A model generated the notes under the pieces. That model did no database searches. It was not told where the DNA came from and worked only from the letters and a program-made list of their open reading frames with translations. DNA of 7,294 nucleotides from assembly GCA_900549275.1 (NCBI GenBank), contig URNU01000066.1:1-7294 (forward strand), written 5' to 3'. Of this stretch, positions 1 through 6,554 are shown in pieces. Positions within the stretch are counted from its first letter, which is position 1; each line of letters opens with the position of its first letter. This DNA is from an uncultured Collinsella sp. Its GTDB lineage: Bacteria; Actinomycetota; Coriobacteriia; Coriobacteriales; Coriobacteriaceae. Both the position numbers and the translations under genes were made by a program.

Positions 1-174
1 TCCGGCGAGCTTCGCCTTTCGAACTATCTGCTGTGGCAGGTTGCCTATTCCGAGTTTTATGTCACCGATACCTATTGGCCCGACTTTGATCGTTGGGGCC
101 TTGTCGACGCCATTTTGGCCTATCAGGGCCGCGACCGTAGGTTTGGTGGACTGAGCAAGACCGAGGAGGCTTAA
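1..174 (+). CDS. uppS: Undecaprenyl diphosphate synthase (UppS), C-terminal part, 5' truncated
   Basis: Only the last 57 residues are present; the start lies left of the window. UppS is a cytosolic cis-prenyltransferase that adds isopentenyl diphosphate units to farnesyl diphosphate to make the C55 lipid carrier used for peptidoglycan and other wall polymers. The visible piece begins [12 protein letters not shown] and continues [14 protein letters not shown] and RDRRFGG, which is the conserved C-terminal signature of the family. Visible Arg5 and Ser7 align with E. coli Arg200 and Ser202, which bind the isopentenyl diphosphate group, and Glu18 aligns with the metal-binding Glu213. The arginine matching E. 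coli Arg194 would lie just outside the window. The tail after RRFGG is short (LSKTEEA). The stop is TAA at 172-174, two bases before cdsA, and the ribosome-binding site for cdsA lies inside this gene. No sign of damage is visible. Confidence 0.93.
   Translation, partial: SGELRLSNYLLWQVAYSEFYVTDTYWPDFDRWGLVDAILAYQGRDRRFGGLSKTEEA
164..169 (+). promoter_or_regulatory. Shine-Dalgarno of cdsA
   Basis: AGGAGG lies within the last codons of uppS, seven bases before the GTG at 177. A near-perfect site at ideal spacing decides that GTG is the cdsA start. It also implies that cdsA translation is coupled to termination of uppS. Confidence 0.8.
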
Positions 175-176
175 TC

Positions 177-1067
177 GTGTCCGATCGTCCCAAGGCGTCT
201 GCTCCCAAGGCGCCAACTCCCAAGGCGCCTTCCGCCAAGAGCGGCGCGGCTGCGACTTCGTGGTTGGCCGGCTTTATTACCCGCGCCGCCGCAGGTATCG
301 TCTACGCCGTTGTATTTATTCTCTGCCTGGTTTTGGGTATCGTTCCCACCGCCATCTTCGTCTCCGTCATGAGCGGCCTGTGCTGTTACGAGTTTTTCCG
401 AATGACGAAGCTCGATGGCAAGGTGGCCAACGAGCGCCTGGGTATCGCTGCCGCCGTGCTCTTTCCGCTCTCGGCGCTGGGCGACTCGCTGCTGTTGAAT
501 GCCCTGCTTTTTGCTCTGATGCTTGCGGTGGGTATTTGGTATGTCTGGTCGGCGCGTACCCGCATATCCGATGTGGCTGTGACGCTTATGGGCCCCATCT
601 ACACCGGTTTTATGCTGTCTGCCATCGTGCTGCTGCGCGATGCCGTGCCCGGTTTTGCCGGCGCCCTGCTTTCGGTGGGTGTTTGCGCGTCTCTCTGGGT
701 CTCCGATTCGTTTGCCTACATCGTGGGCAGCCGTATCGGCAAGCACAAGATGGTCCCCAAGATCTCTCCCAAAAAGAGCTGGGAGGGCTTTGTCGGCGGC
801 ATCTTGGGCTCGGTTCTCATCTGGCTCATTTTGTGGGCGACGCATTTCTATAAGCTGAGCTTGCCCTACGCACTGCTGTGCGGCGTGGTTGTGTCCATCC
901 TGGGCGTTATCGGCGACCTTATTGAGTCACGCATCAAGCGTGGCGTGGGCGTCAAGGATTCCGGCAACCTTATCCCGGGCCATGGCGGCATGCTCGACCG
1001 TAGCGACTCGCTTATCTTTGGCTGCATTACCGCGCAGCTGCTTTTGATGATCGGAGGCGTGCTGTAA
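177..1067 (+). CDS. cdsA: Phosphatidate cytidylyltransferase (CDP-diacylglycerol synthase)
   Basis: This 296-residue integral membrane enzyme transfers CMP from CTP to phosphatidic acid, giving CDP-diacylglycerol, the precursor of phosphatidylglycerol, cardiolipin and other phospholipids. The family signature is complete at residues 251-277: SRIKRG, KDSGN, PGHGG and DRSD. A second conserved block at about 175-208 contains VSDSFAY, GKHK, PKISPKKSWEG and FVGG. Hydrophobic segments lie near 35-70, 88-122, 134-153, 160-182, 205-222, 229-249 and 278-296, as expected for a polytopic protein. The GTG start is chosen from the strong Shine-Dalgarno at 164-169. The first 30 residues are a soluble, basic Pro/Lys/Ala-rich extension built from a five-residue repeat, which I do not associate with the family core. 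The stop codon shares one base with the dxr start (TAATG), so translation is probably coupled. Confidence 0.95.
   Translation: MSDRPKASAPKAPTPKAPSAKSGAAATSWLAGFITRAAAGIVYAVVFILCLVLGIVPTAIFVSVMSGLCCYEFFRMTKLDGKVANERLGIAAAVLFPLSALGDSLLLNALLFALMLAVGIWYVWSARTRISDVAVTLMGPIYTGFMLSAIVLLRDAVPGFAGALLSVGVCASLWVSDSFAYIVGSRIGKHKMVPKISPKKSWEGFVGGILGSVLIWLILWATHFYKLSLPYALLCGVVVSILGVIGDLIESRIKRGVGVKDSGNLIPGHGGMLDRSDSLIFGCITAQLLLMIGGVL
189..233 (+). repeat. Three 15-bp tandem repeats within the cdsA N-terminus
   Basis: Three in-frame 15-base units start at 189, 204 and 219. Each begins CCCAAGGCG, and they encode PKASA, PKAPT and PKAPS; a decayed fourth unit (GCCAAG, Ala-Lys) follows. The differences fall in the last two codons of each unit. 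The repeat encodes a positively charged, proline-rich cytoplasmic tail ahead of the first membrane helix. Unit number could vary between strains by slippage without breaking the frame. Confidence 0.85.
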
Positions 1068-2260
1068 TGGCGTTTCAGACGACGTGCGGCCCCGATGGGC
1101 GTCTGCGGGTTGCAATTTTGGGCTGTACGGGTTCTATCGGCACCCAGGCGCTCGATGTTTGCCGTCAGCATGTCGACCGCCTGCAGGTGACGGCGCTTTC
1201 CGTTAACTCCAGTACCGCTGAACTCGTTGCGTTTGCCCGTGAGTTTTCGGTTCCGGCCGTTGCCGTGGCCGATGCTGCCCATGGTGCGGACGCTGTACTG
1301 CAGGAGTTGCCCGAGGGCACCGAGCTCGGTGTTGGTGCGCAGGCGGTTTGCGAGCTCGCACGTCGCGATGACGTCGACTGTGTCCTTGTTGCCATTGTGG
1401 GCGCCGCCGGGCTCGAGGCGAGCCACGCGGCCTTGACCTCAAATAAGCGCCTTGCTCTTGCCAACAAGGAGTCCCTCGTTGTCGGCGGCGATTTGCTGAT
1501 GCCGTTGGCGCAGCCGGGTCAGCTCATTCCGGTCGACTCTGAGCACTCCGCCATCTACCAGTGCTATCTGGGGGAGAATCCGCGCGAGGCTCACTGCATT
1601 TGGCTCACTTGCTCGGGTGGTCCGTTCTTTGGCCGTACGCGCGACGAGCTCAATCGCGTGACACGCGCCGATGCGCTGGCACATCCCACGTGGGCCATGG
1701 GGGCCAAGATCACCATCGACTCGGCCACCCTTATGAACAAGGGCCTGGAGCGTATCGAGGCGATGCATCTTTTTGGTTGCGACCTCGACTTTATCAACGT
1801 GGTCGTCCAGCGTCAGTCAAAGATTCATTCGATGGTCGAGTTTGCCGACGGTTCCGTGATGGCGCATCTCGGTGCGTCCGACATGCGCATTCCCATCCAG
1901 TTTGCTTTTTCTTATCCCGAGCGTTGGGATACTCCGGCGCCGCGAATCGATTTTCGTGAGTTGGGGCAGCTTACCTTCGATGCGGCCGATATGGACACGT
2001 TCCGTTGCCTCGCGCTTGCCGAGCGTGCGGGCAAAACGGGCGGCACCATGCCGTGCGTGCTGAATGCCGCCAACGAAGTTGCCGTCGATGCCTTCCTGCA
2101 CGATGCCTGCACCTTTACCGATATCGATCGTATCGTTGAGTCCTGCATGGATGCACACGATGCACAGACGGTTGCATCCTTTGAGCAGCTTCGCGATATC
2201 GATACGTGGGCTCGCGCCAAGGCCGCCGAGGTGCTCGCTGCAACCCGCTCCTCATCGTAA
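1067..2260 (+). CDS. dxr: 1-deoxy-D-xylulose 5-phosphate reductoisomerase (MEP pathway)
   Basis: This 397-residue cytosolic enzyme rearranges and reduces 1-deoxy-D-xylulose 5-phosphate to 2-C-methyl-D-erythritol 4-phosphate with NADPH and a divalent metal; it is the target of fosmidomycin. The N-terminal NADPH fold has GCTGSIG at 19-25 (Cys where Ser is usual) and NKESLV at 133-138. The catalytic part has VDSEHS at 156-161 with metal ligands Asp157 and Glu159, SGGPF at 183-187, HPTW at 206-209 in the flexible lid, MNKGLE at 223-228 (Lys225, metal ligand Glu228), and IHSMVEF with His254, equivalent to E. coli His257. NAANEVAV at 333-340 marks the C-terminal domain. All expected catalytic residues are present. 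The HPQS motif normally just before IHSMV reads QRQS (248-251). The ATG overlaps the cdsA stop by one base, with GGAGG at 1053-1057 nine bases upstream. The stop is TAA. Confidence 0.96.
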   Translation: MAFQTTCGPDGRLRVAILGCTGSIGTQALDVCRQHVDRLQVTALSVNSSTAELVAFAREFSVPAVAVADAAHGADAVLQELPEGTELGVGAQAVCELARRDDVDCVLVAIVGAAGLEASHAALTSNKRLALANKESLVVGGDLLMPLAQPGQLIPVDSEHSAIYQCYLGENPREAHCIWLTCSGGPFFGRTRDELNRVTRADALAHPTWAMGAKITIDSATLMNKGLERIEAMHLFGCDLDFINVVVQRQSKIHSMVEFADGSVMAHLGASDMRIPIQFAFSYPERWDTPAPRIDFRELGQLTFDAADMDTFRCLALAERAGKTGGTMPCVLNAANEVAVDAFLHDACTFTDIDRIVESCMDAHDAQTVASFEQLRDIDTWARAKAAEVLAATRSSS

Positions 2261-2263
2261 GGA
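2259..2263 (+). promoter_or_regulatory. Weak or badly spaced Shine-Dalgarno before rseP
   Basis: AAGGA overlaps the dxr stop codon and is the only purine-rich site before the protease gene. It is 15 bases from the ATG at 2279, longer than usual, and directly abuts an in-frame TTG at 2264, which is too close. The T-rich stretch between them gives no better site. Translation of rseP may be weak or may depend on ribosomes finishing dxr. Confidence 0.4.
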
Positions 2264-2278
2264 TTGCTTTTCGTTTTT

Positions 2279-3640
2279 ATGGATACTGTTCTGAGCGTTC
2301 TCTCCTCGGTCTTTTGGGGCCTGCTGATGTTATCCGTCCTTGTGTTTCTGCATGAGGGCGGCCACTTTTTAGCGGCTCGTGCGTGCGGCGTGCGCGTCAC
2401 CGAGTTTTTCTTGGGCTTGCCGTGCCGCTTTGACATTCATCATACGTCGCGTCGCATCGGTACCAAGTTTGGCGTGACGCCGCTGCTGCTGGGTGGTTAT
2501 GCCGCTATCTGCGGTATGGACCCGACCGATGTCTCGTGTGCCGACCGCGTGCTTGCGGCGATCTATCGTCATGGTCGCGTTTCGGTTGCAGACCTTTCCG
2601 TCGAGCTGGAGCTGCCCGAGGAGGATGTTCTCGAGGCTTGTGCCTTGCTTTTGGGCTGGGGTTCCATTGCGCCTTGGTATGAGGAGGGGGAGAAGCCTTC
2701 ACCCAGTTACTATCCGGTTAGGTACCAGACGCTGCCGCGCGATGCTGCAGGATATACCACCTTTGACGGCCGCAAGTTCGATCGAGAGCATGCGACTGCC
2801 GAGGGCGATGTGTGGGAGCTGCCGGTCGCCGCGTCGGAGTTTCTTGAGCAGGAGCGTTCACATACCTATCTGGGCCAGGGTTTTCTCAAACGTGCCTTTA
2901 TGCTGCTCGCGGGTATTCTCGTCAATATTCTGACGGGCTTTTTGCTGCTTATGAGCATCTACTCTATCGCCGGCGTATCGGTGCCGGTCGATAGCAATGT
3001 GATCGGTCAGGTTGAAGAAGGCTCGATAGCCGCCAAGGCGGGCATAGAGGCCGGCGACGCAATTCTTAGTGTCGATGGCGTGTCGTGCTCTTCCTGGATG
3101 GACGTGTACGATGCGATCGGAGCGGCCGCCGGCAAGGACGATATCGCCATTGAGTATCAGCGTGATGGTAAGAAACTTTCGACCTCGGTCGCGCTCAAGG
3201 AGGACGAGCGTTTGGGCGTTTATGCCTCCACGCAAGTGGTCCATTTGGACCCCATTACGTCGGCGCGCCTGTCGTTCTCCTATGTTCAGCAGACTGCTGA
3301 GGGCGTGATGCGCCTGTTGCAGCCGCAGCATACGATGGAGATACTCGATCAGTCCTCCTCGATTGTGGGTATCAGCGTCATGTCTTCTCAGGCGGCGGCA
3401 GCCGGTCCCGCGACGTTCTTGACGTTTGCCGCGCTCATCTCGTTCTCGCTGGGCTTTATGAACCTGCTGCCCATTCCGCCGCTCGACGGGGGAAAGCTGG
3501 TTATCGAGATTATTCAAAAGGTTGCCGGTCGCGAGCTGCCACTTAAGGTGCAGACAATCGTCAGCTATGTCGGCATCGCGCTCTTTGCGCTGCTGTTTGT
3601 CTATATGCTTCGTTCCGACGTCCTTCGATTTATTTTGTAG
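2279..3640 (+). CDS. rseP: RseP/RasP-type site-2 membrane metalloprotease with winged-helix-like insertion
   Basis: This 453-residue M50 zinc metalloprotease is of the type that cuts membrane-spanning substrates such as anti-sigma factors or leftover signal peptides. Its actual substrate cannot be read here. The first membrane helix (about 5-34) carries the zinc motif HEGGH (25-29). The membrane-associated loop GGYAAICGM follows at 72-80. The second helix is at about 203-230 with LAGILVN, where the family usually has GP rather than GI. One PDZ domain spans about 236-320. The third helix includes NLLPIPPLDGG (395-405) with the catalytic Asp403, and a last helix lies at about 426-445. Between 81 and 195 there is about 100 residues more than usual: residues 83-135 look like a winged helix, and 136-195 are a polar linker. 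By family topology this part faces the cytoplasm. ATG at 2279 is preferred; an in-frame TTG at 2264 would add five residues. The stop is TAG. Confidence 0.93.
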   Translation: MDTVLSVLSSVFWGLLMLSVLVFLHEGGHFLAARACGVRVTEFFLGLPCRFDIHHTSRRIGTKFGVTPLLLGGYAAICGMDPTDVSCADRVLAAIYRHGRVSVADLSVELELPEEDVLEACALLLGWGSIAPWYEEGEKPSPSYYPVRYQTLPRDAAGYTTFDGRKFDREHATAEGDVWELPVAASEFLEQERSHTYLGQGFLKRAFMLLAGILVNILTGFLLLMSIYSIAGVSVPVDSNVIGQVEEGSIAAKAGIEAGDAILSVDGVSCSSWMDVYDAIGAAAGKDDIAIEYQRDGKKLSTSVALKEDERLGVYASTQVVHLDPITSARLSFSYVQQTAEGVMRLLQPQHTMEILDQSSSIVGISVMSSQAAAAGPATFLTFAALISFSLGFMNLLPIPPLDGGKLVIEIIQKVAGRELPLKVQTIVSYVGIALFALLFVYMLRSDVLRFIL

Positions 3641-3645
3641 GGGAG
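3639..3645 (+). promoter_or_regulatory. Shine-Dalgarno that fixes the ispG TTG start
   Basis: AGGGGAG overlaps the end of the rseP stop codon and sits eight bases before the TTG at 3654. The other in-frame candidates fit less well: GTG at 3645 overlaps the site itself, and TTG at 3660 is 14 bases away. This supports TTG at 3654 as the start of ispG. Confidence 0.7.
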
Positions 3646-3653
3646 TGTTTGGA

Positions 3654-4736
3654 TTGTCTTTGTCCCATCCTTTGCCGCGCGAGCTGACGCGCCCCGTATT
3701 TGTGGGCGACGTGCAGATAGGCGGCGGCGCTCCGGTGGTTGTTCAGTCCATGACCTGTACCGATACCGCCGACGCCCAGGCAACGCTTGGTCAAGTGCGC
3801 GAACTCGCCCAGGCGGGTTGTGATGTTGTGCGCGTGAGCGTGCCCACCGAGGCTGCGCTCGAGGGCTTTCGCACGATTTGTGCCGAGTCACCGGTACCAA
3901 TCGTTGCCGATATCCACTTTAACCACAAGCTGGCCATTGGCGCCGTGGAGGCCGGTGCCGCCAAGCTCCGCATCAATCCCGGCAACATCGGCGATTGGGC
4001 CAAGGTCGATGCCGTGATCGATGCCGCGGGCGCCGCTGGGTGCGCGATTCGCATTGGCGTGAACGCAGGCTCGCTTGAGCAGGATATCGCCGAGCGCGAT
4101 GACCTTTCGCAGCCCGAAAAGCTCGTAATGTCGAGCGAGCGTTTCGTCAAACATTTTGAGGACCGCGGTTTTACCAATATCGTGCTCTCGGCTAAGGCCC
4201 ATAGCGTGCAAACGACGCTCGATACCTATCGAGCCCTGTCGCGCGAGATCCCCCACGTTCCGCTTCACCTGGGCGTAACCGAGGCGGGTACCAAGCTTCA
4301 GGGCACCATTAAGAGCTCTGTTGGCCTGGGTATTCTGCTTTCCGAGGGCATTGGCGACACCATGCGCGTCTCACTTACGGCCGATCCGGTCGAGGAACCG
4401 CCGGTTGCCTGGGGAATTTTGCAGTCGCTGGGTCTGCGTCGCCGTGGTCCCGAGATCGTCTCGTGCCCCACGTGCGCTCGCTGCCAGGTCAACCTGATTC
4501 CCATCGCTGAGGAGGTCACCGAGCGGCTTAAGAACTACTCCGCGCCGCTTTCGATCGCCGTGATGGGATGTGCGGTCAATGGCCCCGGCGAGGCTTCTGA
4601 TGCCGACTTGGGCGTTGCCTGCGGACGGGGTCAGGGCCTGCTCTTTTCGCACGGCCAGACCATTGGTAAAGTAGCTGAGGACCAAATTGTCGACGCGCTT
4701 ATGGCCGAGGTCGACAAGCTTAGTGAGGAGAAATAA
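3654..4736 (+). CDS. ispG: 4-hydroxy-3-methylbut-2-en-1-yl diphosphate synthase (IspG/GcpE)
   Basis: IspG is the iron-sulfur enzyme of the MEP pathway that reductively opens the cyclic diphosphate MEcPP to give HMBPP, the penultimate step to isopentenyl diphosphate. The 360-residue product has the bacterial two-domain form: an N-terminal TIM barrel (about 10-265) with VQSMTCTDT at 30-38, RVSVP at 60-64, ADIHFN at 85-90 and RINPGN at 106-111, then a C-terminal [4Fe-4S] domain. Cluster ligands Cys271 and Cys274 (CPTCAR), Cys306 and Glu313 (GCAVNGPGE) are all present, matching E. coli Cys270, Cys273, Cys305 and Glu312. The reading frame is open back into rseP, but protein similarity starts only around residue 8 here, and the Shine-Dalgarno at 3639-3645 points to TTG at 3654. 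It lies 13 bases after rseP, and its TAA directly abuts the proS ATG. Confidence 0.94.
   Translation: MSLSHPLPRELTRPVFVGDVQIGGGAPVVVQSMTCTDTADAQATLGQVRELAQAGCDVVRVSVPTEAALEGFRTICAESPVPIVADIHFNHKLAIGAVEAGAAKLRINPGNIGDWAKVDAVIDAAGAAGCAIRIGVNAGSLEQDIAERDDLSQPEKLVMSSERFVKHFEDRGFTNIVLSAKAHSVQTTLDTYRALSREIPHVPLHLGVTEAGTKLQGTIKSSVGLGILLSEGIGDTMRVSLTADPVEEPPVAWGILQSLGLRRRGPEIVSCPTCARCQVNLIPIAEEVTERLKNYSAPLSIAVMGCAVNGPGEASDADLGVACGRGQGLLFSHGQTIGKVAEDQIVDALMAEVDKLSEEK
4725..4730 (+). promoter_or_regulatory. Shine-Dalgarno of proS
   Basis: GAGGAG in the last codons of ispG lies six bases before the ATG at 4737. It favours this ATG over in-frame ATGs at 4749 and 4755, although family similarity begins only near the latter. 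Confidence 0.7.
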
Positions 4737-6458
4737 ATGACTCGAGCAATGTATATGTCTAAGCTGTATGCTCCGACGCTCAAAGAGGATCCGGCCGACG
4801 CCGAGCTTGCGAGCCATCGCCTGCTGCTCCGTGCCGGTATGATTCGCAAGGAGGCCGCCGGTCTGTATTCCTATCTGCCGCTCGCGTGGCGCTCGATTCG
4901 CAAGATCGAGAACATCGTGCGCGACGAGATGGATGCTGCCGGCGCCCAGGAGCTCATGATGCCCATCATGGTCGATGCCGAGCTGTGGCGTGAGTCCGGC
5001 CGTATCGATGCCTATGGCAAGGAGCTCGTGCGCTTTGATGACCGCCACGGCCGCGAGTTCGTGCTCGGCCCCACGCACGAGGAGACCGTGACCGCCTTGG
5101 TGCGCAATGAACTGCGTTCCTACAAGCAGCTGCCGGTGAATCTCTATCACATCCAGGATAAGTTCCGCGACGAGTTCCGTCCCCGCTTTGGCCTGATGCG
5201 CGGTCGCGAGTTCATCATGAAGGACGCCTACAGCTTCTCTGCCACGCAGGAGAGCCTGCAGGAGGAGTACGACAAGATGAAGCAGGCCTACGCCAATATC
5301 TGCGAGCGCTGCTACATCAAGGCCCTGCCCGTCGTCGCCGATTCCGGCGAGATCGGCGGTGACACCTCCGTCGAGTATATGGCGCTGGCCGAGGCCGGCG
5401 AGGCTTCGCTGGTCTACTGCGACGATTGCGGCTTTGCTGCCGACGACGAGGCGGCAAGCACTAAGGTTGTCGTGACCGAGGGTCCCGGCGACGGTACGCT
5501 TACCAAGGTCGAGACTCCGGGCATGGGCACCATCGAGGCCGTTGCCAAGTTCTTTGGGTTCCCCGAGAACGGCACGCGCAAGTCCCTGGCGCTGATCGAT
5601 GCCGAGGGTAAGCCCGTTGTGGCCATCGTTCCGGGCGATCACGAGCTCAACGACTGCAAGGCCGAGCACGTCTTTGGCAAGGGCTATCGCATGATGACCG
5701 ATGAGGAGCTCCAGACCTACGGTCTGCACAAGGGCTTTATCGGACCGGTTAACCTTCCCGAGGGCATCCGTCTGGTCTGCGACGAGAGTCTGCGCGAGTC
5801 CAAGCAGTGGGCCTGCGGTGCCAACGAGGTCGACTATCACTTTACCGGTGCCTGCCCCGAGCGCGATTTTTCCGTCGACGAGTGGGCCGACCTGGTAACC
5901 GTCGTTGCCGGCGATCCCTGCCCGCACTGCGGCAAGCCGCTCTCTGCCGCTCGCGGCATCGAGGTTTCTCAGGTGTTCCAGCTGGGCACCAAGTACTCCG
6001 AGGCCATGGGTGCCACCTTTATGGACGAGGATGGCAAGGAAAAGCCGCTTATCATGGGCTGCTACGGCGTTGGCGTGTCTCGTTCTCTCGCTGCCGTCGT
6101 GGAGCAGCACAACGACGAGCATGGTATCGTCTGGCCGGTCTCCATTGCCCCGTACGAGGTCGCGGTGATTCCGCTCGATCCCAAGAAGGAGGAGTGCGCT
6201 TCCGTTTGCGACCACATCGTCGAGGCTCTGTGCGCCGAGGGTATCGAAGTCGTCGTCGATGACCGTGACGAGCGTCCTGGCTTTAAGTTTGCTGACAACG
6301 ACCTTATGGGCTTCCCGTATCAGGTGATTCTGGGCAAGCGCGGCCTTAAGAACGGTACCGTTGAGCTCAAGGACCGTGCCACGGGCGAGCGCGAGGATGT
6401 GGCGATCGATGAGGTCGTCGCCAAGGTTGCCGAGCTTGTGAAGGCAGCACGCCGTTAA
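4737..6458 (+). CDS. proS: Prolyl-tRNA synthetase, bacterial type with editing domain
   Basis: This 573-residue cytosolic class II aminoacyl-tRNA synthetase charges tRNA-Pro with proline. The length and layout match the bacterial form of about 570 residues. Motif 1 lies at about 42-78 (GLYSYLPLAWR to MMPIM). PTHEE is at 112-116. Motif 2 runs RDEFRPRFGLMRGREF at 144-159, followed by MKDAYSF. The inserted editing domain, which clears mischarged alanine, spans about 225-400 and includes GTRKS with Lys282, GDHELN at 300-305, GPVNLP at 336-341 and His368. Cysteine pairs flank it at 228/231 and 395/398, possibly a metal site. Motif 3 is GCYGVGVSR at 441-449 with Arg449. The anticodon-binding domain follows from about 470. 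It starts directly after the ispG stop and is the last gene before a strong terminator, so it probably closes the operon. No anomalies were seen. Confidence 0.97.
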   Translation: MTRAMYMSKLYAPTLKEDPADAELASHRLLLRAGMIRKEAAGLYSYLPLAWRSIRKIENIVRDEMDAAGAQELMMPIMVDAELWRESGRIDAYGKELVRFDDRHGREFVLGPTHEETVTALVRNELRSYKQLPVNLYHIQDKFRDEFRPRFGLMRGREFIMKDAYSFSATQESLQEEYDKMKQAYANICERCYIKALPVVADSGEIGGDTSVEYMALAEAGEASLVYCDDCGFAADDEAASTKVVVTEGPGDGTLTKVETPGMGTIEAVAKFFGFPENGTRKSLALIDAEGKPVVAIVPGDHELNDCKAEHVFGKGYRMMTDEELQTYGLHKGFIGPVNLPEGIRLVCDESLRESKQWACGANEVDYHFTGACPERDFSVDEWADLVTVVAGDPCPHCGKPLSAARGIEVSQVFQLGTKYSEAMGATFMDEDGKEKPLIMGCYGVGVSRSLAAVVEQHNDEHGIVWPVSIAPYEVAVIPLDPKKEECASVCDHIVEALCAEGIEVVVDDRDERPGFKFADNDLMGFPYQVILGKRGLKNGTVELKDRATGEREDVAIDEVVAKVAELVKAARR

Positions 6459-6487
6459 TCGAGCCCGCTGCGTTGAGTGCGCTTACG

Positions 6488-6531
6488 AAGCGGCCCTGCG
6501 TCTCTCGAGGGAGAGGTGCAGGGCCGCTTTT
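6488..6531 (+). terminator. Rho-independent terminator of the uppS-proS operon
   Basis: The arms AAGCGGCCCTGC (6488-6499) and GCAGGGCCGCTT (6518-6529) pair perfectly over 12 bp. Pairing continues inward through two G-U pairs and CTCTC/GAGAG (6502-6506 with 6511-6515) to a four-base loop, GAGG. The whole stem is about 19 bp long. It ends in a short TTTT run (6528-6531), about 30 bases after the proS stop. The orientation fits termination of rightward transcription. Confidence 0.88.
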
Positions 6532-6554
6532 GCGTCTAAGAATTTGTTATAGCT

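Noticed and set aside
171..845. A 224-codon minus-strand frame opposite cdsA with a repetitive RRLGS-like tail.
   Set aside because: It is antisense to a clear cdsA. The repeats are only the reverse reading of the 15-bp PKA repeat, and the composition is unlike a real protein.
1561..1959. A 132-codon plus-strand frame inside dxr.
   Set aside because: It is out of frame with intact dxr motifs, has Arg/Ser/Gly-rich shadow composition, and lacks its own ribosome-binding site.
2858..3517. A 219-codon minus-strand frame opposite rseP.
   Set aside because: It is a shadow of the rseP coding sequence, rich in Arg, His and Gln, with no domain and no start signal.
3522..3653. An N-terminal extension of ispG of 44 codons inside rseP.
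   Set aside because: The extension is the shifted reading of the rseP C-terminus, Cys/Ser/Arg-rich and unlike IspG. A good Shine-Dalgarno supports the later TTG start.
4371..6215. A 614-codon open frame on the minus strand covering most of proS and the end of ispG.
   Set aside because: It is codon-aligned with both sense genes, which share one frame. Its stops would need TTA, CTA or TCA sense codons, which are rare here; it ends exactly at a TCA serine codon of ispG. The product is repetitive Leu/Gly/Ala/His-rich sequence with no recognisable domain, while the plus strand encodes two clear enzymes.
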